A stretch of 64,000 nucleotides of DNA from Algoriphagus sp. A40 (GCF_002002735.1 NZ_MUNY01000045.1:186001-250000), one strand, 5' to 3'. Counted from the first letter of the stretch, positions 1 to 8,963 are shown. Translations and numbers: made by a program. The notes: generated by a model from the sequence alone, not told the origin.

Positions 1-3000
1 AGGCCATCGCATCCTTGCCTGTCCGTTTCGTTCCGATTCCGTCTGCCCCGGGATCTCCCCCGCCCGGCATGTTCACCCCTTTCAGCCAGCCCTGAAGCGT
101 ATAGTAGTAGTCCAGCCCCTGCACCTTGTGCTCACCCAGTTCCACTCTTGCAAGAGGCCCATGGGGGTAGTAGTAATACGTCGCATCCGTGGTCCATAGG
201 TAGCCGTCCGTACTGGTCTGCACTGTCTCGATCCGGTTGTCCGCATCGTAGCGGTAACGGTGGATCAGCTGTTCGGCCGTTTCCGGCTGGTAAAACACAT
301 AGTTCACGTTGCCGCTGATCTGATCGTACCGGTAGGCCGTGATCTTGGGGGCAAGTCCCGGAATCTGCTGAAACAGGCTTTTCACGTTCCCGTGCGTGTC
401 ATAGCTGTAGGCTGTCAGCAGCGTGTCGGTCTTGCCCTTCTCCAGCTGGGCGGTCCAGCTCACCCGGTTGCGCAGGTGGTCCTGCGTGAATTTCTGGTGC
501 AGTCCCGTCTTGGGTGAATCATACCCGGTGAGGGTGATATCCTGCGCGGTATACGCAGGCCGTTGGGGAAAGTCCAGTTCCTTCAACTTCTCTTTCAGGC
601 TCGACAGAGCCTCCGCGGTTACCAGTTCCCCGGTCTCGGTCACCCGTCCCAACCGGTCATACTTGCTGTAGCTGTAGGTATTGGCCCCTGCCTGTTTGGC
701 GTTTTGCGAAAGCCTCAGCTGTCCGATGGCATTGTACCAGAACTGCGATACTCCCCCGTCGGGACTCGACTGCCACACCAGCTGGTTCTTGCTGTTGTAG
801 CGGTATTTGGTCGGAAGTTCGTGGGCCGGGTTTACCGCCGTGCCCGATTTCACCTGATTGACCTGGGCAGTGGTCAGCGGCTTCACTCCCTGGGGAGGAA
901 CCGTCTGCACCAGGTTGCCCGCCTGATCATGGTAATAGAGCGTATAATGGTATTCCTGGTTGGTCACCGTCAGGGTCAGCGTCTCTGTTGCCCCTTCCAG
1001 GCAGGAAGTCGATACCGACCGGTAGTAGGACTCCAGCCAGGTGTTCTCCAGCTCCTCGACAGCGGCCTCCTGGATCGCCGCACGGACCGTGTCCCGCTCG
1101 GCCAGACAGCGCTCAACCACTTCCTCCCAGTCCGGTACATAGCTCACCCCAGCCAGCCAGGGGTTCGATGCAGGATCCAGCTCAAAAGAGGTGCAGACCG
1201 TGACAGTTATCGTAGGAACAGTCTCTATCACAACCGGAGGGCCTTTGATGACAGTACCGGGCGGAAGACTGGGGTTGGTAATTTCGGGGTAGTAAACCCC
1301 ATTACAGATATTTGGCCCGTTGTCATTGAACACACAAGGGAGAGCGGGATTTTGGTAGTTGTATGCCTCTTCCCTAAAATCTGTAAACAAAGGAACCCCA
1401 TCTTTGACCCAACGGTATTTTGAGGGCTGAGGCGTATTTCTTCCCATATCCGTGGATAACTCCAACACTCTGTTCTCCAACACCTGGGTAGAAAGCGTAT
1501 CCACAGCTTGACTTTGGGGAAGATAAATCGATGTGTTGGTGAAATAGGTGGCCATTTCTACCAGACTTTCTACTTCAAAGCTATTGTTCGCAATCCTCAG
1601 GTAAGGAAGATTTTTGGAATAAAAGCAGAAAGGTAAAGTTCCTGTTAAGTAATTATTGTTAAGCGTTACCGTTGACAAAAAAGGAAAACTACACAGATAG
1701 TCTGGTACGGATCCAGTCAGTTTATTATTGTGCATTGTCCATTCCACCATTTTGGACAGGTTAGAAAAGGTGGAAGGAATGGGGCCGCTAAATTCAGAAT
1801 TCTCAATTCTTAGCGCCATCAGATCCGTAAAGCTACCTATGAAAGAAGGAAGGTTACCGGTTAACTTTGTATTTAAAAGGTAAAGTTCCTTTAGCTTGGT
1901 AAGTTGGCTAAAACTGCTTGGAATCTCTCCAATCAAATAATTTGAATGGAGATGGAGATATTCCAGATTCACCAGATTTCCTATACTGGCAGGAATGGTG
2001 TTCCAATTCAGCTGGCTGCTGCTCAAATACAGTGCTTTCAGATTGGTCAGGTTGCCAATAGACTGGGGAATATTCTGATACAGTCTATTGGAAAACAGGA
2101 ACACCTGCTCCAGGTAAACCAGGTTTCCGAAACTCTCGGGGATCTGCCCGTGGACGTTGTTATCCGGTAGGTATATCCCCAACACATTGCCGTTCGCATT
2201 GGTAGAGACTCCCACAAATCCGGAAACATCCTGGATCACATTGGGATTGGCCGTACTCCAGCCTGTCTTGTTCACCCAGTTGGCCCCGTTTGTAGCAGCA
2301 TAAAAATCCATCAGGGCACTGTATTCCGCCTGGGTTGGCAGACCTCCTGCCAGCATCCTGGTATTTGCTCCTGTACCTCCTGAAAGATTTTTACGTGACC
2401 TTTCGTTGAGCAGCTCAGCTCTTTTTTGTGCCTCCATTTTAGCCTTTTCCTGCTCCATCCGGGCAAGAACCATCTTTTCTATCTCCTGAAGGCTTTTGAT
2501 CTCTTCCTTGGAAAGTAAAAGTTTATCATCTCTTTTTTCCTTATCCGTACCCGTTGACTGTCTTGCAGACATCCTATAATTTCCGCCATAATTAGGGTCT
2601 GGTATCTCAACCTCCATGGAATCCGTGCACACCAACGGGTTGTCAATGGCAAAGCTGTTGATGCTGCAGGACTTGGAGGCCAGCAGGTTTTTCAGCGGAG
2701 TGAGCAGCGGATCGTTCACATCCTCAGTCAGGATCAGGTTGAAAAAGTTCCCCTGACGGTCGGAGTTCAGGTAAGCCCGCAGGCTCTCCCGGATCGTGGT
2801 CTGCTCCCCGGCCGTGAAGGTCTGCGGACAGCTGCCCCCGTTGGTGATCCCGTTCACCAGCTGGTCCAGCTCCTGTTCGGAGACCGGGCCTGTTTGCCCG
2901 GACGAAGCGGTAAAAGTCTGCATCCCAGCCTGCGTGTCCGGAAGTCCCAGGTTGCCAAAACTGGACTCCAGGTACTTCGGGCATGAAACCAGCTCCGGGA

Positions 3001-5990
3001 TCGTGGCCTTGACCGCGTCACTGGTCTTCTGGTAAAATGCCAGGTAAACACCCCAACGTTTCCGGTCCAGTTCTTCCTGATATTCCTGGGGCGTCAGCTC
3101 ATTGTCGGCCAGCTTTTTGGCCAGATCCGCATACAGCAGATGCACCCCGCCGGGGTCTTTCTGTCCCGTACTGTTCACATACATCCCGGTATTGGTCGGA
3201 TCGGTGACGCTGGAGAGCGTCCCGGAAAAACCCCCTCCAAGATTGATGAAATTAAGTTTATTCTCTAAAGCCGTTAAATATCCAGACCCGGAGTTCCCCG
3301 TCTTGTAAAACGGATCTGTCCCGGACAGCGGCAGTTTGCCGCTGGAAAGCGCTTCCGCGTATCCGGAGATCCCCATCAGCCCCAGCTCGAAGAACCGGGC
3401 ATCCCCGTTCTTTTCCATCAGCACGTAATTGCAATAGTCCGGATGGGTCTGCACCACGGCGGCAACCGCCACCGAATCCGATGGATCCAGGGACGGATTG
3501 TCCTCCAAAACTTCTTCCGCCATCAGGTGCCAGGCTCCCGCCTGTTCTGCTTCCAACATCCCCCCGAATGCTCCCTGAAGTGCGTTGTCAGCCTCCGGGC
3601 ATTCTTCCATGCACAGTTCACAGTCACCCACCTGCTGGCCCGATGCGGCTTCCACCGCCTGACGCTGCTGCTGAAACTCCGTGCTGGCCCTCACCACAGT
3701 CAGAATCTCCTCCAGCGTCTTTTCCTTCACCTTCAGCTCCTTGACCACCCGGTACTCCCCGACCTTGGACAGGGTCAGCGCCAGGCTCACCCCGCTGAAA
3801 TCCGTCTCCACCTGGCAGTCCGTCGCCGTGAACGTCCGGCTGAAGGCCCCTGCCGACGGATCTTCGTCCCCGGGGATATTCGCCGGAAGGACTACCGGAA
3901 GCCCGTCAGGGTCCACCACGCTCAGGCTCAGCGTAAACACGCAGCTCTGGCACCCGGCCTGATCCAGCTCATCCCCGATTCCTGACAGGGTATAGGCAAC
4001 CGTATGGGGCGTGTTGGCCGTCAGGTTCACAAACGCCGCATCCACCCCCCTGCTGCCGCCAGAGGTTTTGTTCTGGGAAGACAGGTCGTAAACCACCGAC
4101 GGCCAGCCCGCATTCTTCCGGGTGGTATACTCTGCCAGTTCGGTCACCAGATTCACCGGAACAGTCCCCGCCAGGGCCGTGGCCACCACCTGGCCCTCCT
4201 GGTTGAGGTACTGCACCGAGGCCTGCCCGTTCGCATCCACCGTCACCTCGCGGCGGTAATGGACTGCGGCACCCACCTGGGTGCCGAACAGCCGGATCAG
4301 TTCCTCGGGAAATGACTGCCCGTAGTACTTCCGGGTGGTTCTGGTCCCGTCGATGCTGTAGACACTCCCCGGCTGGTTTTGCTTCTTCACCCTTCCTGTA
4401 GGGTCGGGGGTGTATTCGGTCATCACCGCCCCGTAGCCCGCAGCTTGGGGAAGATAGGACCTGTTCACCACGCCCGTCAGTCCGTTGCTAGTCGAGTAGT
4501 ACTTCCCCGTCCCATAGCTGGCCGACAGGGTGTTGTTGGCCACCGTCCCGTTGTCGTAATGGTATTTTCTCCTGCCCGTCGCATCCGTGGCCGCATTCAC
4601 CGCCCCCACCGTGCCGCCGCCGGCAGTGAAAATGTTGTAGTTTGACCTGAAATTCAGGCTCGTCCCGGGATCGGGCGCAGGCAGAAAGGCCAGGGATTTT
4701 CTCCCCTCAAAATCATACCAGCTCTCCGAAACCAGCGTAACCGCTCCACCGTACAGGGTGCTCACCGATTGTCTGTCCCGAAGGGTTCCGTCCAGGTAAA
4801 CCACCGACTTCTTAAAACGGCCCCCCTCAATGTAGTCGTTGCGGATCTGCCAATTGTACGACGTCTGCGGGTTGCTGACCGCCGTCCCTGCGTTGGGACC
4901 ATAAGACCAGTCCCCCACCAGCTTCCGGTCCGGCTGATCCGGGCGATACCCCACCGCACGGACCCGGTAATACAGCTTCCCCTGGGGATAAAAAACCGGG
5001 TGGGCATAGCTGTTGGAACGCAGGCGGATCCGGACCCCCTGCCGGTGCGCAAAGGCAGCAGCGGCAGTCGAACCCACAAAATTGTCGTATTGGGAGATAA
5101 ACACCCACTCCAGGTCATACTCCCGGAAGTCCGCATTGACCGAGGTCCAGCTCAACGTCGCCTTCGGGGCCGTATAGCCCACCGTCAGAACCGGCAGCTG
5201 CGCTGCGTTAAACGTGTCCCCCACCTTCTTGAACAGCTTCTCCCTGAGCGTGATCCTGCCGGCCGGGACCGTTCCCGTCCCGCTCTTGGACACGATCTTA
5301 AACCGGTAATCCACACTGCAGCTCAGGGCCACGTCATGGAACACCGTCCCATGCCAGGTACCCGCCGACGAACGCACCGACAGCGGCTTGGTCCAAAGCA
5401 CCGTCGTCCCCTGCATAAAACTCACCTGAAGATCGGCCGTCCAGGCCGTCTCGGTGTTGAAATCCCCCAAGTCATAGCCCAGCTCCAGGCCTACGTAATA
5501 CTCCCCCGTCAGACAGGGCGGTGTCTGAAACACATCAAAGGTCCGGTTCACCGCAAGCGTATCCCAGGGGATCACCTGCTCGATGGGTGAAAATGGCTCG
5601 ATCCCTCCCGGCCTCATCTGCAATTCCGCCGGAATGAACTCCGTCTGCGACGGCATCTTCACACTCACCTCGGCTGTGGTCACCGAAAAAATGCTCCCCT
5701 TCTTCGACTTGATCCGGTACACATACGTACTCCCGGCCGTCAGTCCCGTGTCGACATACGCCGTAACTGTCCCCGCCACCGTGGTCAGCTGGCTGAAACT
5801 CCCCGTCCCAACCTTCCGCTCGATCACAAAAGAATCCACCGACTCACCCGAATAGCTCCAGACCAACCGGATAGAACTGTGGTTGTTCAGTCCCGCCCGG
5901 AAATCCACCGGAACAGGAAGGGGGGCGGAAACCGAGACGTGCGAAAAACAAAAAAACAATGTCAAAGTAAACAGCAAGGGGCGAAGGAAA
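1..5990. repeat. Left copy of a ~6-kb direct repeat
   Basis: Bases 1-5990 match 13831-19820 at a constant offset of 13830, with no difference in any stretch compared. Identity stops abruptly after the shared gcgaaggaaa, inside codon 10 of the rhs genes. The true left limit lies outside the window. Perfect identity over an LRR/YD-repeat gene implies a recent duplication or ongoing gene conversion. Confidence 0.95.
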
Positions 5991-6019
5991 GGACTGATTG
6001 TGACTGAAAATATCCGCAT
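1..6019 (-). CDS. RHS/LRR polymorphic toxin, second copy, 3' part beyond window
   Basis: This large secreted RHS-family protein is open at the window's left edge. Translation from the ATG at 6017-6019 gives a basic N-terminus and a hydrophobic signal segment. It then follows the 12083-19849 gene residue for residue: FN3-like domain, DUF6443-like region, internal LRR block (about nt 1300-2350), then YD repeats. Only the first ten codons differ from the other copy (MRIFSVTISP against MKHFDFKSSV). The last ~580 residues, including the Rhs core and toxic tip, lie outside the window, so its effector activity cannot be read. Unlike its twin it does not sit in the operon: it has about 500 bp of non-coding DNA upstream with a palindromic site shared with the operon promoter. 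It is probably a shell protein that encloses and exports a C-terminal toxin. Family assignment is firm; intactness is unknown. Confidence 0.85.
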   Translation of the reverse strand, partial: MRIFSVTISPFLRPLLFTLTLFFCFSHVSVSAPLPVPVDFRAGLNNHSSIRLVWSYSGESVDSFVIERKVGTGSFSQLTTVAGTVTAYVDTGLTAGSTYVYRIKSKKGSIFSVTTAEVSVKMPSQTEFIPAELQMRPGGIEPFSPIEQVIPWDTLAVNRTFDVFQTPPCLTGEYYVGLELGYDLGDFNTETAWTADLQVSFMQGTTVLWTKPLSVRSSAGTWHGTVFHDVALSCSVDYRFKIVSKSGTGTVPAGRITLREKLFKKVGDTFNAAQLPVLTVGYTAPKATLSWTSVNADFREYDLEWVFISQYDNFVGSTAAAAFAHRQGVRIRLRSNSYAHPVFYPQGKLYYRVRAVGYRPDQPDRKLVGDWSYGPNAGTAVSNPQTSYNWQIRNDYIEGGRFKKSVVYLDGTLRDRQSVSTLYGGAVTLVSESWYDFEGRKSLAFLPAPDPGTSLNFRSNYNIFTAGGGTVGAVNAATDATGRRKYHYDNGTVANNTLSASYGTGKYYSTSNGLTGVVNRSYLPQAAGYGAVMTEYTPDPTGRVKKQNQPGSVYSIDGTRTTRKYYGQSFPEELIRLFGTQVGAAVHYRREVTVDANGQASVQYLNQEGQVVATALAGTVPVNLVTELAEYTTRKNAGWPSVVYDLSSQNKTSGGSRGVDAAFVNLTANTPHTVAYTLSGIGDELDQAGCQSCVFTLSLSVVDPDGLPVVLPANIPGDEDPSAGAFSRTFTATDCQVETDFSGVSLALTLSKVGEYRVVKELKVKEKTLEEILTVVRASTEFQQQRQAVEAASGQQVGDCELCMEECPEADNALQGAFGGMLEAEQAGAWHLMAEEVLEDNPSLDPSDSVAVAAVVQTHPDYCNYVLMEKNGDARFFELGLMGISGYAEALSSGKLPLSGTDPFYKTGNSGSGYLTALENKLNFINLGGGFSGTLSSVTDPTNTGMYVNSTGQKDPGGVHLLYADLAKKLADNELTPQEYQEELDRKRWGVYLAFYQKTSDAVKATIPELVSCPKYLESSFGNLGLPDTQAGMQTFTASSGQTGPVSEQELDQLVNGITNGGSCPQTFTAGEQTTIRESLRAYLNSDRQGNFFNLILTEDVNDPLLTPLKNLLASKSCSINSFAIDNPLVCTDSMEVEIPDPNYGGNYRMSARQSTGTDKEKRDDKLLLSKEEIKSLQEIEKMVLARMEQEKAKMEAQKRAELLNERSRKNLSGGTGANTRMLAGGLPTQAEYSALMDFYAATNGANWVNKTGWSTANPNVIQDVSGFVGVSTNANGNVLGIYLPDNNVHGQIPESFGNLVYLEQVFLFSNRLYQNIPQSIGNLTNLKALYLSSSQLNWNTIPASIGNLVNLEYLHLHSNYLIGEIPSSFSQLTKLKELYLLNTKLTGNLPSFIGSFTDLMALRIENSEFSGPIPSTFSNLSKMVEWTMHNNKLTGSVPDYLCSFPFLSTVTLNNNYLTGTLPFCFYSKNLPYLRIANNSFEVESLVEMATYFTNTSIYLPQSQAVDTLSTQVLENRVLELSTDMGRNTPQPSKYRWVKDGVPLFTDFREEAYNYQNPALPCVFNDNGPNICNGVYYPEITNPSLPPGTVIKGPPVVIETVPTITVTVCTSFELDPASNPWLAGVSYVPDWEEVVERCLAERDTVRAAIQEAAVEELENTWLESYYRSVSTSCLEGATETLTLTVTNQEYHYTLYYHDQAGNLVQTVPPQGVKPLTTAQVNQVKSGTAVNPAHELPTKYRYNSKNQLVWQSSPDGGVSQFWYNAIGQLRLSQNAKQAGANTYSYSKYDRLGRVTETGELVTAEALSSLKEKLKELDFPQRPAYTAQDITLTGYDSPKTGLHQKFTQDHLRNRVSWTAQLEKGKTDTLLTAYSYDTHGNVKSLFQQIPGLAPKITAYRYDQISGNVNYVFYQPETAEQLIHRYRYDADNRIETVQTSTDGYLWTTDATYYYYPHGPLARVELGEHKVQGLDYYYTLQGWLKGVNMPGGGDPGADGIGTKRTGKDAMA

Positions 6020-6092
6020 TGTGAAAATTGATCCCCGATGGCTAATAAGTGAATTGTACTATAATCATCGTGAAAATCCCAACTACAAAAAA

Positions 6093-6108
6093 TACCCAGT
6101 ACAGGGTA
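6093..6108. promoter_or_regulatory. 16-bp palindrome upstream of rhs copy 1
   Basis: TACCCAGTACAGGGTA is palindromic apart from the two swapped A/T positions, and its reverse complement is exactly the site at 30301-30316. The surrounding 26 bp (6087-6112 and 30295-30320) differ at only those two bases. It lies 74 bp upstream of the rhs start; its twin lies 80 bp upstream of the operon's first gene. This suggests a dimeric regulator shared by both units. The regulator is not identified. Confidence 0.7.
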
Positions 6109-6481
6109 TAGGTTTTTAACAAAAAAATTAACCTAAACGCCAACTGCAGATAACCTATTCCTATCTACGGATTTTTAGCATTATCCAGTACTTGAAAAAT
6201 AATTGACAGAAAACACAACTAATTGATTATGAGAATATTTTTTTTCTGTGCTTAGTGAGAAAAAAAAATATTTTACATCAATTCCAAGTCTTTTATCAGG
6301 GTGATAAAGCACTATACATTAGGATATATTGGAAAACGAATTAGTCAGCGGTTTCAACCAATACCTCATCAATCGGGTCAGAATAACTAGAGTCAAGCTG
6401 ATATTCCCACTCCAGAGCGAGTGAAATTTAGAAGCTGAAACAAATTAAATTTTACTCTTCCATATTAACGGAGGCTAAAAT

Positions 6482-6528
6482 GTTCTTTGTTCGCGATTTG
6501 CAAACAAAGAACCGAAAAACTACCTTTG
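6482..6528 (+). promoter_or_regulatory. Inverted repeat plus Bacteroidota-type promoter of the HTH/NTase cassette
   Basis: GTTCTTTGTT (6482-6491) and AACAAAGAAC (6503-6512) form a perfect 10-bp inverted repeat around an 11-bp centre. A -33-like TTTG (6497-6500) lies in that centre, and a consensus -7 box TACCTTTG (6521-6528; TAnnTTTG) follows after 20 bp. The ATG of the first gene is at 6533, so transcription should begin at or within a few bases of the start codon, giving a nearly leaderless mRNA. The repeat overlapping the -33 box is a good candidate operator for autorepression by the HTH protein. Confidence 0.65.
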
Positions 6529-6532
6529 TTAC

Positions 6533-7045
6533 ATGAGAGATCATAATGGGATGCGTCCACTGGACATAGTAATACTAATGAAACTTGTGGCATTAGACAA
6601 TCAGCCTTGGCAATACAGGGACTTATCTTCTTGTCTTTATATTAGCATTTCAGAAATCTCCGAATCCCTAAACCGTAGTATTCTGGCCGGACTGGTAGAT
6701 CAGGGGAGTAAAAAAATAAGAAGGAATTCCCTGATGGAGTTTATTCAATATGGCTTCCACTATGTGTTTCCTCAAGTTCCCGGTGCCCTGGTAAACGGCA
6801 TAGCAACCGCCCATTCTCACCCCTACTATAGTAGCTCAATTGTCAGCCAAATCCCCTACGTATGGCCTTCACCAACAGGAACTATCAGAGGACAGGCCAT
6901 CCAACCCCTTCATAAAGGCGTAGTAAAAGCAGTATTAAAGGATGAAATACTATACAAACTATTGGCAAGTCTGGATATTCTCAGAGTTGGCAAGGTTCGG
7001 GAAATTAACATCGCACTCAACGAACTGAAAAGTCAAATCCTATGA
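6533..7045 (+). CDS. HTH-type antitoxin/regulator paired with nucleotidyltransferase
   Basis: This 170-aa protein has a winged-helix-like N-terminal half. Residues ~8-60 read as an HTH: a helical DIVILMKLVAL segment, a YRDLSSCLYIS helix and an ISEISESLNRSI recognition-helix-like stretch. The C-terminal half has no motif I recognise. Its stop overlaps the start of the nucleotidyltransferase gene by 4 bp (ATGA), so translation is coupled. The arrangement matches type IV-like (AbiE-type) modules, in which a small DNA-binding antitoxin precedes an NTase toxin and represses the operon. The inverted repeat at 6482-6512 is its likely operator. The antitoxin role is inferred from the pairing; the HTH call is moderate. 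Confidence 0.65.
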   Translation: MRDHNGMRPLDIVILMKLVALDNQPWQYRDLSSCLYISISEISESLNRSILAGLVDQGSKKIRRNSLMEFIQYGFHYVFPQVPGALVNGIATAHSHPYYSSSIVSQIPYVWPSPTGTIRGQAIQPLHKGVVKAVLKDEILYKLLASLDILRVGKVREINIALNELKSQIL

Positions 7046-7725
7046 GCCGCCATGAAAACACACTTCGAATCAGGGCAGTCTCAAATGCACTTCAAGAATT
7101 ACGGGACAGTGTAGTTTTTGTCGGGGGTGCGACGGTCTCATTGTATGCTGACAGAGAAGCAGAGGAGGTACGCCCAACTGACGATGTAGACATACTGATA
7201 GAATTAATCAGCTATAAAGAATATGCGGCTATTGATGAGAAATTACGGGAAAAGGGATTTGTAAATGACATCGAATCAAAGGTCATCTGTCGATACAAAA
7301 TACAGGGAATCATAGTAGACGTCATGCCTACTTCCGAGGAGATTCTTGGATTTTCGAATAGGTGGTATACTCCGGGATATGCAAACGCCATTACTCATCA
7401 GCTCACTGAAGAGGTTGAAATCAGAATATTGGCGCCGACGTATTTCCTGGCCACAAAATTAGAAGCATTCAAAAACAGAGGCAAAGTTGATGGAAGGACA
7501 AGTACTGACTTTGAAGACATCATCTTTGTTCTTAACAACCGAGTCACTATCTGGGAAGAACTCAAAAACACCATCCCTCCGCTAAGAGACTATTTAACAG
7601 AATCCTTTAAAGAGCTGTTGGAAAACAGCTACAAAGAAGAATGGGTCGGCAGCCATCTTGAATATTCCGAACAAGAGCGGTCTGTATTTATTCTTTCGTC
7701 TCTTCATGAATTCGTAAATACCTAA
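7042..7725 (+). CDS. Nucleotidyltransferase, AbiEii/MenT-like toxin candidate
   Basis: This 227-aa protein carries nucleotidyltransferase-fold motifs near its N-terminus: GGATVSLYADR (about residues 29-39), then the acidic DDVDIL pair (about residues 48-53). A later VDVMPT strand could supply the third acidic residue. A helical C-terminal part contains a YFLATKLEAFKNRG segment typical of AbiEii/DUF1814-like NTases. Members of this superfamily modify tRNA or other substrates with nucleotides and act as growth-inhibiting toxins. It overlaps the HTH gene by 4 bp and is followed after 2 bp by the STAS/ATPase gene, so all three are probably co-transcribed. Substrate is unknown. Toxin role is inferred from gene pairing. 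Confidence 0.72.
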   Translation: MSRHENTLRIRAVSNALQELRDSVVFVGGATVSLYADREAEEVRPTDDVDILIELISYKEYAAIDEKLREKGFVNDIESKVICRYKIQGIIVDVMPTSEEILGFSNRWYTPGYANAITHQLTEEVEIRILAPTYFLATKLEAFKNRGKVDGRTSTDFEDIIFVLNNRVTIWEELKNTIPPLRDYLTESFKELLENSYKEEWVGSHLEYSEQERSVFILSSLHEFVNT

Positions 7726-7727
7726 GT

Positions 7728-8573
7728 ATGGGTCCAAAACCACATTCAAAGTACCCAATCTCAGGAAGGTTGGTATCTGGCCCGTCAGCGTTCCGAAAAT
7801 TATATGACATTTTTGAACACTTTAAGCAATCTGAAGCCAATGAAATCCTTTTGGATTTTGATGAAGTGAGTTGGATGGATGCCAACTTATGTGCAATATT
7901 GGATTCGGTGATTTTTGTGCTTAATAGAGATTATGGACACAAATTTTACATAGACAAAAAACACATTTCAGGGAAGTTTGAGATCTTTCAAAGGAATGGC
8001 TTTCTTAGTGTGGGAACTTCGGACGAGGTACTGATTGATAATAGAGACACCACGGTAAGGATGACAAGATTCTCAACAGAGAGCGACGGTGAGTTCTATG
8101 GGTATATTGGAGAGAGCCTTTTTAACCATCAAGCTTTTGAAAAAATGCCGGACATAAAAGCGAATTTATTGGAGCACTTTCTCGAGATCTATGCCAACAT
8201 TCAAACCCATGCCAATACAACCGGCCCTGTTTTTGCCTGCGGACAGTACTACCCACAGGTTCATCAACTCAAATTCACATTAGTTGATATAGGTGTTGGT
8301 TTTCTAGATCCAATTTCGGAATTTACTAAAGGACAGGTCAATACAGCCAATGAGGCAATTGTCTGGGCATTGACAGAAAAGAATACAACCAAAATGGACG
8401 CGCCTGGGGGCTTGGGATTGACTTACCTGAAAAACTATTGCCAAAAACATGGCCATGGGTTTCAAATAGTGACCAGCGGAAAATGCTGGACAAATGACAC
8501 AAGTGCCCTAAATTTTTGGCCAGTAGCAAATTTCCCGGGAACAGCCATTAACTTGACATTTACCTGTAAATGA
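7728..8573 (+). CDS. STAS-like/GHKL-ATPase fusion protein
   Basis: In this 281-aa protein, residues ~25-95 look like a STAS-type fold (ILLDFDEVSWMDANLCAILDSV, with the usual strand-acid-turn-helix order). The C-terminal half is a GHKL ATP-binding domain: N-box-like EIYANIQTHAN (~residues 153-163), G1 box DIGVGF, G2 box GGLGLTYLK. There is no histidine phosphoacceptor domain, so it resembles an anti-sigma-type or partner-switch kinase more than a sensor kinase. It follows the NTase gene by 2 bp and precedes a DUF4325 STAS-like gene and a PIN gene. A serine kinase/phosphoswitch acting on the neighbouring STAS-like protein is one plausible role, but nothing in the sequence proves the partner. 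Confidence 0.75.
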   Translation: MGPKPHSKYPISGRLVSGPSAFRKLYDIFEHFKQSEANEILLDFDEVSWMDANLCAILDSVIFVLNRDYGHKFYIDKKHISGKFEIFQRNGFLSVGTSDEVLIDNRDTTVRMTRFSTESDGEFYGYIGESLFNHQAFEKMPDIKANLLEHFLEIYANIQTHANTTGPVFACGQYYPQVHQLKFTLVDIGVGFLDPISEFTKGQVNTANEAIVWALTEKNTTKMDAPGGLGLTYLKNYCQKHGHGFQIVTSGKCWTNDTSALNFWPVANFPGTAINLTFTCK

Positions 8574-8613
8574 AACAATTATCAAATAACAAGACTTTGA
8601 ACCCTAATTTTTA

Positions 8614-8621
8614 TACCTTTG
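8614..8621 (+). promoter_or_regulatory. Internal -7 box before the STAS/PIN pair
   Basis: TACCTTTG matches the Bacteroidota -7 consensus TAnnTTTG and the box at 6521-6528 exactly. It ends 7 bp before the ATG at 8629, so an mRNA starting here would have almost no leader. A TTTG upstream (8596-8599) is too close for a standard -33 spacing, so the promoter call is moderate. It would allow the last two genes to be made without the first three. Confidence 0.45.
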
Positions 8622-8628
8622 CACTCCC

Positions 8629-8958
8629 ATGGTAAAAATCAGAGAAATCCTTTCCAAAAACATTGCAATCCTTCACTCGGATGGATTGAAAGTCTACAAT
8701 GCGATTATGGAGGAACTTGCTCAGGACAAACGCTTTTCAGTAAGTTTTGAAGGAATAACTACAAGTACAACGGCATTCTTAAACGCTTCCATTGGAAAGG
8801 TTTTAATGAATTCGCCAGAGGCTGTGGATAAAATGGAAATCAAGAACGCCGAAGACAGCGTCTTGGACAAAATTGAATGGGTAAAAGAAAACGCCCTAAA
8901 CACAGGAATAAGGGTAGCCAGAGAAGATGCAATGAGAGAGTATCTGGAAAACGCCTGA
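8629..8958 (+). CDS. STAS-like domain protein (DUF4325 family)
   Basis: This 109-aa protein has the compact alpha/beta pattern of DUF4325 STAS-like proteins: an N-terminal helix, a strand FSVSFEGIT, then the TSTTAFLNASIG helix start that follows the strand in this family, and a charged C-terminal helix. Such proteins commonly accompany GHKL ATPases. It has its own -7 box just upstream and is followed after 5 bp by the PIN RNase gene. Position and size suggest a regulator of either the upstream ATPase or the PIN protein. Binding partner is unproven. Confidence 0.7.
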   Translation: MVKIREILSKNIAILHSDGLKVYNAIMEELAQDKRFSVSFEGITTSTTAFLNASIGKVLMNSPEAVDKMEIKNAEDSVLDKIEWVKENALNTGIRVAREDAMREYLENA

Positions 8959-8963
8959 TTTGA

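Larger units (their letters stand above)
6020..6532. other. Divergent intergenic region between rhs copy 1 and the HTH/NTase cassette
   Basis: About 510 bp of AT-rich DNA separate two divergently transcribed units. It contains the palindrome at 6093-6108 on the rhs side and an inverted repeat plus promoter at 6482-6528 on the cassette side. No other coding or RNA signal is visible in 6120-6480. Confidence 0.6.

Noticed and set aside
563..1423. Long plus-strand open frame (286 codons), repeated at 14393-15253
   Set aside because: Antisense to the GC-rich rhs genes; low-complexity Arg/Pro/His-rich product and no start context. The minus-strand frame has clear domains.
4769..5590. 273-codon plus-strand frame, repeated at 18599-19420
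   Set aside because: Antisense shadow of the rhs N-terminal region with Arg/His-rich composition.
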